DNA of 64,000 nucleotides from the NCBI GenBank assembly GCA_949361645.1, contig OX442425.1:1-64000 (forward strand), read 5' to 3'. The notes below the pieces were generated by a model. It was not told the origin of the DNA. It saw only the letters and a program-made list of their open reading frames with translations, and searched no databases. The position numbers and the translations under genes are program-made. Source of the stretch: Spongilla lacustris (lineage: Eukaryota; Porifera; Demospongiae; Spongillida; Spongillidae). Below, piece after piece: positions 18,127 through 27,554 of this stretch (within the stretch, counting starts at the first letter, position 1; each line of letters starts with the position of its first letter).

Positions 18127-19325
18127 ATGGCTGCCAAAAATGTGGATACATGTACATCTAAAGGGACTCCGTTGCTGAACTATTACTGTGAGGCGGTCCT
18201 TTCTCGCCTAGGATTTGGCTCAACGAAAGAAAGCAGCAAGGGGGGAATCTCCTCCCCTTCCACTGTTACTGGCGGGGACAAGACGGCCTTGCCAGAAGCA
18301 GACGATCGCCGCCTACTTCCTATAAAGTTGCGTGAGGTATTAATCATTGCTCGATTCTCATCTGGGGTCAACGCCGCACCAAAAAAGGAAGGAACTAATT
18401 CTTTGTCAGAAGAACAACTTGATAACAACTGCGAGAAACGGACGATTATTCGAAGGGAGCTCGATGCGATTTTAGATGCAACACGTAAGGATGCAGAATA
18501 CCGAGTCCTTGGTGTCTGTCCCGACTACCCCGGTGCACAGCGCTCCAAGTCCTACTACCTCGAGAGGATTAAGGAAAACCTGTTAGCATGTAGCGACGCA
18601 GGTAAGGATGTGCTTAGCTTTATTCCACTAGTTCACACCCTATATTGTACTGTTCAGCTGTAATCTGGTATACTGGAACAAGTGAACGTAACACGGGAAA
18701 CTGGTGCTTCATGGATGGGGTAGTGTCATTTCAGGATATCCTTGAACTCTACTTCTGTCACTTTCGTGCCAGGCTCCTGTACTTGGTATGTGATTCTGGC
18801 AGATGGGTACATGAGATGGCTCTGGACAGTTGTGATGTGCCTGCCTGTGGCCACTATGTGAAGGAACAAGGACTGACGATTAAAGTTTTTGCATCTTGTG
18901 GGGCAGATGAGGAGGCCACTGAGATGTGCTATGTTAGAGAGGGGGTGAAATTTGACAAGTCCTTATGGTATCTTGATATGAAGCTCTCATCAGGACAGAA
19001 TACTGTAGTTGCAGCCTTCACCAGATGCAAATGTGGCAAGACATTGAAAGAAGCTTGTCAAATAAACCATGCATGGCTGTGGATGGATAAGATCAATGCC
19101 TACCAAAAGTTGTACTGGGTCAAAGGCTTTGATCATGGTAAACCAGCTTGGCACTGTGTGTTACTGAAGGAGGAAAAGAGGGTGGAGTTTATATTAAAGA
19201 CGCAACAGGAAGCAGGAAAGCATACGTTGAATTTATTTGAGTATGGAAAGATCCTACAATCTGGTTGGGGAAAGGAGCCTCCAGATGACATAGTGAAAGA
19301 GATTGATAAACAGTATGACCTATAG
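18127..19325 (+). CDS. Caspase-like (C14-fold-like) protein with degenerate active-site motifs
   Basis: Two exons, 18127-18601 and 18658-19325 (56-nt intron, phase 1), encode about 380 residues. No close family could be named with certainty. The middle section reads like a caspase/metacaspase p20 core: a hydrophobic strand VIWYTGTSE where active enzymes have FYYSGHGE, then TGNWCFMDGVVSFQDI, a strand LLYLVCDSGRW where enzymes have DCCYSG, then ACGHYVKEQGLTIKVFASCG. The catalytic His appears replaced and the Cys context altered, so it is probably a non-catalytic relative. The C-terminal part, ending in a SGWGKEPPDDIVKEI segment, is a second, unrecognised module. The N-terminus is serine-rich. 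The caspase link is an inference from motif spacing only. Confidence 0.55.
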
Positions 19326-19369
19326 AGCTCTGAAGTATATGTTGGTCGCTGGATCAAGTGGATGAGGTT

Positions 19370-19447
19370 TAGTTGGGCGTAGCCCGACCTTCGCGTATTG
19401 GCGGAAGCTTCCGCCAATACGCGAAGGTCGGGCTATACGCCCAACTA
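19370..19447. mobile_element. Foldback MITE with 9-bp target duplication
   Basis: Two inverted arms meet without a loop (centre 19407/19408). The left arm is 38 bp and the right arm 40 bp, differing by one 2-bp indel. The element starts TAGTTGGGCG and ends CGCCCAACTA. It is flanked by a perfect direct repeat GATGAGGTT (19361-19369 and 19448-19456). The 9-bp duplication suggests a Mutator-like transposase source. Confidence 0.88.
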
Positions 19448-19544
19448 GATGAGGTTGTCATGGCTACAATTACTAATGCAGTGAAGTTGTAAACATGTAG
19501 TGACTCCAGGTTAGGGCAAACACATACAGAGGGTTTTATGCACA

Positions 19545-19850
19545 ATATGTGCTGCAGCTACAATTTGTATGGAGCTGTACACATTTGTCATACCAAACGA
19601 CTATATGTTGCAGATGCATGAGCATCCATAAACTGTACCTTTTTTCTTGTGACGTCCTTTTCATAATCATACAGCTGAAAATGGTGTGCTGAATTAGTAG
19701 GGCGTAGCCCGACCTTCGCGTATTGGCGGAAGGTCGGCAAATCCAGGTAAGCTTATAGGCTTGATACCCGACCTTCCGCCACTACGCGAAGGTCGGGCTA
19801 GTGCTGTACATGTACGTACATACAGTTTTAGATTATTTATTAAAGGTTAA
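19545..19850. repeat. Divergent copy of the array monomer, split by a MITE
   Basis: Sequence starting GCTGCAGCTACAATTTGTAT, continuing to GAAAATGGTGTGCTGAAT and resuming with a CAGTTTTAGATTATT segment. It matches 28443-28655 of the large array, showing the family also exists here as a single dispersed copy. Confidence 0.75.
19695..19800. mobile_element. Second foldback MITE of the same family
   Basis: It starts TAGTAGGGCGTAGCCCGACC and has inverted arms 19705-19737 and 19767-19800 around a 29-bp loop. Flanks GTGCTGAAT and GTGCTGTAC agree at 7 of 9 positions. The sequence at about 28605-28650 is the matching empty site. Confidence 0.82.
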
Positions 19851-19993
19851 CGTTGTTAACTGAGGTTAATGGGCGGGGCGACAGAGCCTACGTACGTTAA
19901 CCCGCATGCGCGTTTAGTCATCGCGTGACAGCCTGCGCGTGCGGTGCTGGTGGCGGTTTTGTTATTTTCGACAGTCTGACGTTGGTCGGTGAA

Positions 19994-20218
19994 ATGGCTA
20001 ACATTGGTCCCGAGTTGGCTGATACCGAGGAAGCAGCAGCAGCAGGTGGCATGGATGAAAGGATGGTTCGCCTTGAACGCATGGTGTTGAATTTGAGCTC
20101 CGAGATCGGGAAGCTGGCGCGCTCGTCTCCATCCCAGGCTCCACCCGCGTCTGAGACCTCAGGTAGGAAGGAGTTTATGCGTGTGCTGTACGGCATGCGA
20201 AGCGACTTACACGTGTAA
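19994..20218 (+). CDS. Possible first exon or short ORF, unrecognised
   Basis: A 75-codon frame starting MANIGPELADTEEAAAAGG and continuing with a heptad-like stretch RMVRLERMVLNLSSEIGKL. It could end at the stop at 20216-20218, or the first 169 nt could be an exon using the donor CTCAG|GTAGG at 20162/20163. The GC-rich leader (19860-19990) looks promoter-like. No downstream partner exon was found before the transposon at 20220. Function unknown. Confidence 0.3.
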   Translation: MANIGPELADTEEAAAAGGMDERMVRLERMVLNLSSEIGKLARSSPSQAPPASETSGRKEFMRVLYGMRSDLHV

Positions 20219-20219
20219 T

Positions 20220-21284
20220 TAGTCTCGTACCCAGACCCACACACATCACCGCTACGTGAGAAAAAACAAGTCGTTCTGGGCATCTGCAAAAAAAGCGTAC
20301 ATCAGAATGCAGAGCATCCGTGACGTCACAATCAGGGTGCAATATGTTAATGAATTGCATGGTTATCTAAACAGTAGAGACAACGGTACTGTGTACTGTA
20401 TAAATAAAATTAAATACGAATAATAACTTAAATTATTTACCAATTCGTATAACGTATTCGTATTTTTTAATAACATACAAATACAAATGCATATGTAGTT
20501 CGTATTTTTTAATGGTTGACGATAAATGAGTTCGTAATTTTTCATGCAGCACTGCAATTGCCAATTGCTGGTGCATGCGTGCATACATTGCCAAAGGTTC
20601 TAGTTTTTGAAATTTTTACGGTATCGCTGTAGTACGACCACGGTGCGTTGTTTGTATTGACACATAACAAGTAAAGAAGCTAGCGAGGTCGCCAATATCA
20701 ATAGGCGTGATTGCTTCAACCGTTTTGGACAAATTCTAGCATCCTTTTTCATGATATCCCACTTTTCAGCCATTTCAAGTAATAATGAATACGAGCTGAA
20801 CTCGTATTTTTTAATGATTATTGGACAATAAATTCGTAATTATAATTCGTAAAAATAATTGCCAGGCTTATTTTAAAAATTCGAATTCGTATTTAACTTT
20901 ATTTATACAGTATTTCGCTTACCAAAGGTCCTAAGCGAAACGAACCAAAGGAGGGAGTAAAAAAGGCTGAGCTACTAACTACAAACTGTTTGTAAGCGCG
21001 TGCATGACCCATGTTAACTCAATTTAAACGAAGGTTGTTACGTGCTGCTGCCTGGTTGTTAGTTTCCTTCACTACCACGTTGTGTTTGACAGTATGGTGG
21101 CGAAGCTCCGCCCTTTTTACTCCCTTGTTGCTATTAACTAACACCATTAATGAGACTTACACCCATTACGTCACTATTGGTGCGAAAGTGTCTAGAACGA
21201 CTTTTGTTAGGCTGTTTACCAGACCCATTTCTCGCATAGCGGTGATGTAATCGATCTGCGAGTGTGGGTCTGGGTACGAGACTA
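20220..21284. mobile_element. TIR element of the TAGTCTCGTACCC family
   Basis: It begins TAGTCTCGTACCCAGACCCA and ends with the inverted match at 21261-21284. Arms remain alignable for about 60 bp (a CATCACCGCTAyGyGAGAAA block is shared). Flanks ACGTGTAAT and ACG(TG lost)TAAT suggest an approximately 9-bp target duplication. The interior is A/T-rich, with palindromic TTCGTATTTTT motifs and no transposase. Confidence 0.8.
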
Positions 21285-21447
21285 ACGTAATTCGGTTGGC
21301 CTTATTGATTAACGTTTTTCCTCGTGTGAAGGGCTAGGAGTGCAGCCTTCAGCAGAGGGATTGATTGTGGTTCCCGTATCTGATATGGGCAGATGCGCCG
21401 AGCAGGGTGGGCCATCTGGTGTGGGGGCCCAGGGTCCATCACCAGAG

Positions 21448-22388
21448 CATAGATAGTTTAGAGATGGATTGGAAGCGCATTACGTGAGCCATTGAGACTA
21501 CGCGTGCACTCCGTGATCGCGCGAATCACACCTTTCTAGAGGGTAAATCGAGGCAGAAGTCTTCAGAGAGTGGTACTACTGATTTGTGCCGGACATTTCT
21601 CATCGCCAATGTAAAGTGTATGCGTTCTATAACATATTGACCTTAAAATAGCCACGCTTTGTACTACACGTGTGGCGTATCGTCAATTTCAGCACTCTCG
21701 CGTGCTTATGCACCTTTTGTGAACGACAGGTGAGTCTTCAAAGCTTTACTGTGCTTTCTCTGTTTAAAGAGGTCATTTCTCAAGGAGGGATTTTTTAAAA
21801 GTTTTGTTTTGTCGTCATTGGATAGTGTGTAACATCGCCCTGAAGTAGAGAAGGGCCTAACTAGATATACCTCGTGCATGTACCTGTTTATAAGCCATCC
21901 TAAGTGTTTTCGTAATGTTAATAGAAATCCTGATTGTTCAGTGAATGCTCCAGGAGGGATTTTTATCGTTTTTCGAATAATAGTACTTGGTTTTCTAGAA
22001 ACTCTCCTGCTGATTGTTACGAGCTCCTCATAGCTTCGCGCCTTCTTTGTAACATACTACCGCATTTCCTTACTTTCTAAGGTTGATAAAAACATTTTCA
22101 ACATCAGACAACTTCTCTGCGGAGGACCTCCTTGCTATTTAGGCAATGAATACCAATGTTAGAGTTTCGGAGCATCTGCTACATACAGTGCCACTCGACG
22201 ATGGAGTCTGTATCTTACAGCCGTCACCAAATAATACATTTTGAAGGGCATGTTTCAATATTTCACCCCGGTTGAGTCGTTGCCTCACCAGCCAAGTAGA
22301 TTTGTAAAAGGCCTTCACACGAACACACGGCAGAGCAGATCATGGAGTGTAGTAACCGTGCTTCCAATCCATCTCTAAACTATCTATG
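21448..22388. mobile_element. TIR element, 29-bp perfect inverted ends
   Basis: CATAGATAGTTTAGAGATGG plus ATTGGAAGC at 21448-21476 is inverted exactly at 22360-22388. CCAGAG occurs next to both ends, so a target duplication of 6-7 bp is likely. No coding frame lies inside. Sequences near 42071, 43505 and 43795 look like related ends. Confidence 0.75.
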
Positions 22389-23284
22389 GCCAGAGATCGT
22401 GCATAGATGTATACCGATTAGAAACACAGCCAGTCAACACCAATCAATGCGCGTAATGCTGGAGAGTGTCCGTTCAGGTTGCTTAAATAAAATAAATTAA
22501 AATAGAATAATTAATAAGCGACCAGAGCTATGATATGGACAATTCATAATAGACGACAGTTGACGAGTATGTGTGTGAGGTGCAAGCTTAAGACTTAATA
22601 GGTGTTTTTCTAGGTCCTTATAGCTTTTGGGTGGTTTGTTTCTGAGCAACCTTTGCCTTTTACGACCTTAGTAATGTTCCCAATGCTTAAAATTTTCTTG
22701 AAGCCGTCACCTTTGTGTGATTTCCTGGGCAGATGGGATGTGTTTGGCCTCTAGGAGCATGCAGTGGGCGCGCAGCCGGCACTACACTGTGCCAAAACCT
22801 GTCAGTTCCGTAACACAATGGCGTGGCTTCCCCACAAAGTAAGGGTATAAGAAATGTGACTGGGGGCTACAAGAACGCTATGCGCCAAAACTAAAGCAAT
22901 GGGCACACAATAGCCTATAATGAAGTATGGATACCTGATAATAGCTCATCTAGGTCAGCGGATTCTCCCCCACAAGTGAAAAAACAGTGTTGTTTGTCAA
23001 TTATTATTATTATTATTTAAGTTACATTAAATCTAGCAAAGCTTAATGAATCTAAGGTTGATTATCTATAAGCTACCTGTGTTGAATTTGAAAAAGGGTT
23101 TTTACCTTGTGGCATTCAAGACTTGTATTCAAAGTACAAAATCTGCCCCCCCTTTTTTTTGGTCTACTTGGGTGTGGTTCGCGCTTGCGAGCATCGCGCA
23201 TGTTAAAATTGCCAGCTATGCCTATGGCGTACGTGGTTCGTTTCCAGTCCCTCTATATATGCTCTGCCATTGCGCTCCAAGCAT
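22389..23284. other. Gene-free stretch
   Basis: No gene, RNA or clear repeat could be supported, apart from a short (TTA)n at about 23005-23020. Several frames are open but resemble no protein. Confidence 0.6.
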
Positions 23285-23935
23285 CTCACTATCAACCCAG
23301 TTGGTCGAGGACCCTCAGCTCCACCAATCTGCGGCCCCTCAGGTTGTGAGCTCTCAGCTCCACCTGCACCAGTTGGCTCAGACGGTCGGGGGTTCTGAAC
23401 CCCACCACGTCATGATACCGTTGGACGTGCGCACCAATACAGCGGCAGCGATAGTTACGCAGCAAACTGGGGCTGGTTTGGACTTTTTCATAGGGGATGG
23501 CATTCAGCCAGTTCCAGCGTTGGTTGCAGAATGGATCTGGACAGGGGAGTTTATTGAGATGGTGGATCTTCTCCGGTCCATCCTTCTGAGTTTGACCACA
23601 ATGCAACATGTTCTGAGGGTTTTGCATTTTGTAGGGGGTTGGGTGGGTGTGGTCTGGATGCGGGACATCCATGCGGCCTTAATGCCCCTGAGAACCCCTT
23701 GCTGCGTGGGGGTTCGAGAGTTGAGTGGCAGACTGAGGCCCAGGTTCTATCGTGTTCTCAGCGTCACCTGTCATGATCAGCCCAGTGGGTCAGGGGCTCT
23801 CAGCTCCACTAATCTGTGGCCTTCCAGGTCGGGGGCTCTCAGCTCCACCTGTCTGCGGCCGTCCAGATTGGTGGACATCATATTTGTACGTCCTGTGAGG
23901 GTGCGCACCTGCGATCTCATGTCCTCAGTCTAGCA
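23285..23935 (+). pseudogene. Retrotransposon gag-like relic with tandem repeats
   Basis: A frame from about 23046 to 23933 contains the segment IQPVPALVAEWIWTGEFIEM followed by VDLL, which resembles the short conserved motif found before the protease/RT part of some animal DIRS or Ty3-like elements. It is surrounded by a degenerate 40-45 bp repeat with GCTCTCAGCTCCACC (23300-23400 and 23780-23880). No RT or protease was found. The assignment is tentative. Confidence 0.35.
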
Positions 23936-24304
23936 GGACTTCCTGGCGTCAGTCAGACCGGATAGGCCCCACCATGCTCCTGGTTGGGCGGGCAGTGTAC
24001 GATGCGCTTGTTCGTGTGTATACTTGCTGATTAATGTGTGCAATAGTGGAGTGTATGTGTGGCATACGGCTACTGAGTGCAGGTGGTAAATAATAATAAT
24101 AGTAAAAAGTTATAGTTAGCATTTTGTGTACATTATGTGTAGTGTAGTTGTATATGTTTATATATCAGTGTATTTGTGTATGTCCATGCCACCATATAAA
24201 ATAAAATATATATACACAAAAAAAAAGGTATATGGTTTAATATCCCTAGCATAATTGTTAAAGTTACCATTCACTTCAATCTGACTATGGTAACATATAT
24301 TATT

Positions 24305-24445
24305 GCAGCCGTGAAATATCACTTGCAATGGCTAGTCCCTCCATCCATCCATTCATCCGTATCACTTGCAATGGCTAGTCCCTCCATCCATCCATTCATC
24401 CGTATCACTTGCAATGGCTAGTCCCTCCATCCATCCATTCATCCA
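24305..24445. repeat. 43-bp tandem repeat, three copies
   Basis: Units of ATCACTTGCAATGGCTAGTC plus CCTCCATCCATCCATTCATCCGT repeat three times with almost no change. Confidence 0.93.
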
Positions 24446-24745
24446 TACCCTGTGTTTTTGCATGAGCAGTTGGCCACCTTAAAGAAGATACAGCACAGTT
24501 CGTGAAGAGGGAATGTAAATCTTTTACTGAGAGCTTTATAGTTATATACATTCCAGAATTTTGGGGGATCGTTTCACAACTGAATAGTTGCTAATCAGCC
24601 AAGTTTGAAAGGCGAATAATCATGGGCAGCTTTATTATATTCACGAGCACATACTTGAACTAAACTTTCAAGGGTTGTTGCTTGCTCCATACATGTAAGT
24701 ATGGGTTGTTTTTGGCTCCATAATAACATACACGTATACCCGAGT

Positions 24746-25698
24746 AGGGTCAACTATCGATAAGGTTTTGAGCTTATCGGTAATTATCAGTAAGTAAACA
24801 CCTATTATCGAATATTTACTGAAATTACTCTACGCTTATCGATAAAAAATTTACCGATAAGCTTTCTTACTGAACGGTAATGATTACCGCTAAGGTAATA
24901 GGCGTGTCCAAAGGGTATCTGTTGGCATCTTAGTATCATTTGGCATCCGTGGATTCAGTAGGTTGTAGCCTTCCTTATTAGTTCATTGCATGCATTCCTT
25001 CATAGCCTGCAAGGTTATTGATGGGTTACCAAGTGTTGTGTGCGGACTATTAACGGTCCTTGGTCCAACTTGCCTACCCATTTAATTTCATACTTTGGTT
25101 GGCCTTCAATGGCCAATAATCTCCTTCGGAATAACCTGATATTTTGCAAGGAAACTGCAATGGCAACTTGCATGATCATATGGACCCTAGGTTTTTGTGA
25201 TGAAGCGTTTTAGCCTATGGTGTTTCTTATCTAGTAGCTTTATTTTTATACATGTAAGTTAAAAACGTCAAGTCTCCCCACTCTCTGTAGTTGTTAATTG
25301 TACACCAGTACCAGCGGATCGTATATTGATTTATATCGGTTACGTGTGTCAGCAAACGCACAGTTCGTTGCTCTGACGTCACAGTGCTAGAAACAACTTG
25401 TATTCAAACATGTACATGTACTCATGTTGAACACGTGTAGTGCGAAAATTCCCTCTAGTAATTATTCATAACACTAATTCGGTTAATTTTGCCCACATGT
25501 TGTTGTGAATAATTATTTGGAAGGACAGTACAAGAAGTATTTTAAAAAATCAATAAGAAAGCCGAGTGTTACCGATAATATTCGGTTAGAAGTTATCTCT
25601 TACTGAAAGGTAATGATAAGAAAAGTGTCTTACCGGTTGCTTAACGGTATCGGATAACCGGTAAGCGGTAAGGACAAACCTTATTGATAGTTGACCCT
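24746..25698. mobile_element. TIR element with perfect 10-bp target duplication
   Basis: Ends AGGGTCAACTATCGATAAGG / inverted AGGGTCAACTATCAATAAGG (one mismatch within 23 bp). Perfect direct repeat ATACCCGAGT lies at 24736-24745 and 25699-25708. Near both ends are many palindromic TTATCGGTAA/TTACCGATAA motifs, possible transposase-binding sites. No coding frame, so non-autonomous. Confidence 0.88.
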
Positions 25699-25708
25699 AT
25701 ACCCGAGT

Positions 25709-26700
25709 AGGCAGAGTCCGAAATAACATTTGGTCATTCTCCGCATTTTATGACCGATTATGGTCTTGCGTGGACAATTTGACCGTTCATTTTAATATCT
25801 ATAATGCGTGAGTGATAACTTTTGCTCGCTATGTGATGTCGTCGGGAAAACATTGTAGTGCGTTATTAGGCGACTAAACAACCATAAACCAAGTGCTTTC
25901 GCACTGCAGAGGCGGCTATGGTTGAAAAGCTACACCGCTTCTGCTGTGATGATGGCTTAGTGGTTACCCAATGCTTGCATTATTGCTGACAATCTACCTT
26001 TTGCGGAATTCATCTGCAATGCCCCCATGTCAGTGCGGAGGATAACATTCCAAAATTGTCCTGACACAATGTCAGGCCATTACAATATTTGACCTGACAT
26101 GTTATGAAATTGGTCGGACATTATTATACGTATGTACATAAATAATAGCATTGAAAAACAGTAAAATTCAGTGCATTGCATGTTCTACACGACTTAAGTG
26201 ATTAGTTTTACTTTAAATTGCATGCAAGGCCTCCTCGGGTGAAAGTACTCACTCACACGTGGACCTGCGCGGGTGGAGCTGGGACTTGCGATGAGTTGTG
26301 CGTGCACTTGCGTATGCACTCGTGCATGAGTTAGATTATGAGTTGGATTTAAGCAGCCAGACCGCGGATACTAACACTTAGACTTTAAAAAAATATATAG
26401 TTGCAAATGACTTGGTTAATTATGTTTGGAATCTTGAAGACTAGTGGAGGTGCTTAAAAAGCAACGATACAGTTGTACGTGTATACGTAGTCTACGTTAC
26501 TGTTCCTAGGTGAAAAGAAATACATGCAATTAGTACGTGTGTGCAAAGCGAGTCACTATCGCGTAGTACTTCGCGCGCGCGTACATCACTACCGCACATG
26601 CGCAAAATCACCCGGACAAGTTGCAAAATTGATCAGAAAATGTTCGATGTCCGACCGTTATCCAACACACTGCCATGCACACCCATACAATGCCTTCCAC
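25709..26700. other. Gene-free stretch
   Basis: A/T-rich non-coding DNA. A degraded palindromic patch (ACATGTCAGGCC-like words near 26040-26110) is present, but no gene or defined element could be supported. Confidence 0.6.
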
Positions 26701-26711
26701 GCACACCAGTC

Positions 26712-26945
26712 CAATGTGCCCCTATGTACACCCATCCAATGCCCCCATGTACACCCATCCAATGCCCCCATGTACACCCATCCAATGCCCCCATGTACAC
26801 CCATCCAATGCCCCCATGTACACCCATCCAATGCCCCCATGTACACCCATCCAATGCCCCCATGTACACCCATCCAATGCCCCCATGTACACCCATCCAA
26901 TGCCCCCATGTACACCCATCCAATGCCCCTATGTACACTCATCCA
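26712..26945. repeat. 23-bp minisatellite
   Basis: About ten units of TGTACACCCATCCAATGCCC plus CCA. Because 23 is not a multiple of three, all six frames read as repeated peptides. None is a gene. Confidence 0.95.
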
Positions 26946-27554
26946 GGCTTGTAGGGTGATCATTTCAGTCATACCTTACAAGTGCATGTGTAGCTCTTTT
27001 GCCACAAGAACATGTGAGCTTTACAGCACAAGATGCAAATCATTTGGGGGTGGATTTCAGGTGTATCAACAAGAACGTTGATGTTAAGAGCCACCAGAAA
27101 CTTGTCAGCATTGTACGCTACAGCTCTCCCCTTTGCTTTGATCTCTCTATTCAATTTGCACCCGCACACTCGGCACAAATCGACTAGTGATGCGCTTCCA
27201 TTCTTGTGGTGCGCGTTATTCATAATTTAGGTATGTGTGTTATAAAAATTATAGCAGGGCGTAGGAGACGCGGCACCACGGACTGAAAACATATTCTTAC
27301 CTGGCAAAGATACCAGTTTTCTATCGACAGCACTTATAAGGGCGAAATGCAGTGCGCCACTAGAGGCTAATAGATGCGTGAGGCTAAATCAAGAAGACTA
27401 GTTCTAGTTACCGTTTGTTGCAATATTATTCGCATTAGATTGATTGGCTGCGAAAACCTTAAGTTCAAACTTTAATGAGCTTGTAAAGGGAATGTGGTTG
27501 TTAAATCCGTAAATCTATTTCCTGTGCTCTAATTATGACCCTTTTTGTCCAATT
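26946..27554. other. Gene-free stretch
   Basis: No supported gene. Short frames exist on both strands without family resemblance or splice structure. Confidence 0.6.

Noticed and set aside
23292..23672. 126-codon minus-strand frame
   Set aside because: Antisense of the gag-like relic, with no motif of its own and stops on either side.
23046..23933. 295-codon frame as a host gene
   Set aside because: Only a short gag-like motif and local repeats are recognisable. The N-terminal part is low-complexity and crosses unrelated DNA.
26524..27081. 185-codon Cys/His/Pro-rich frame and its antisense partners
   Set aside because: Entirely due to the 23-bp minisatellite. Equivalent frames are open in all phases.
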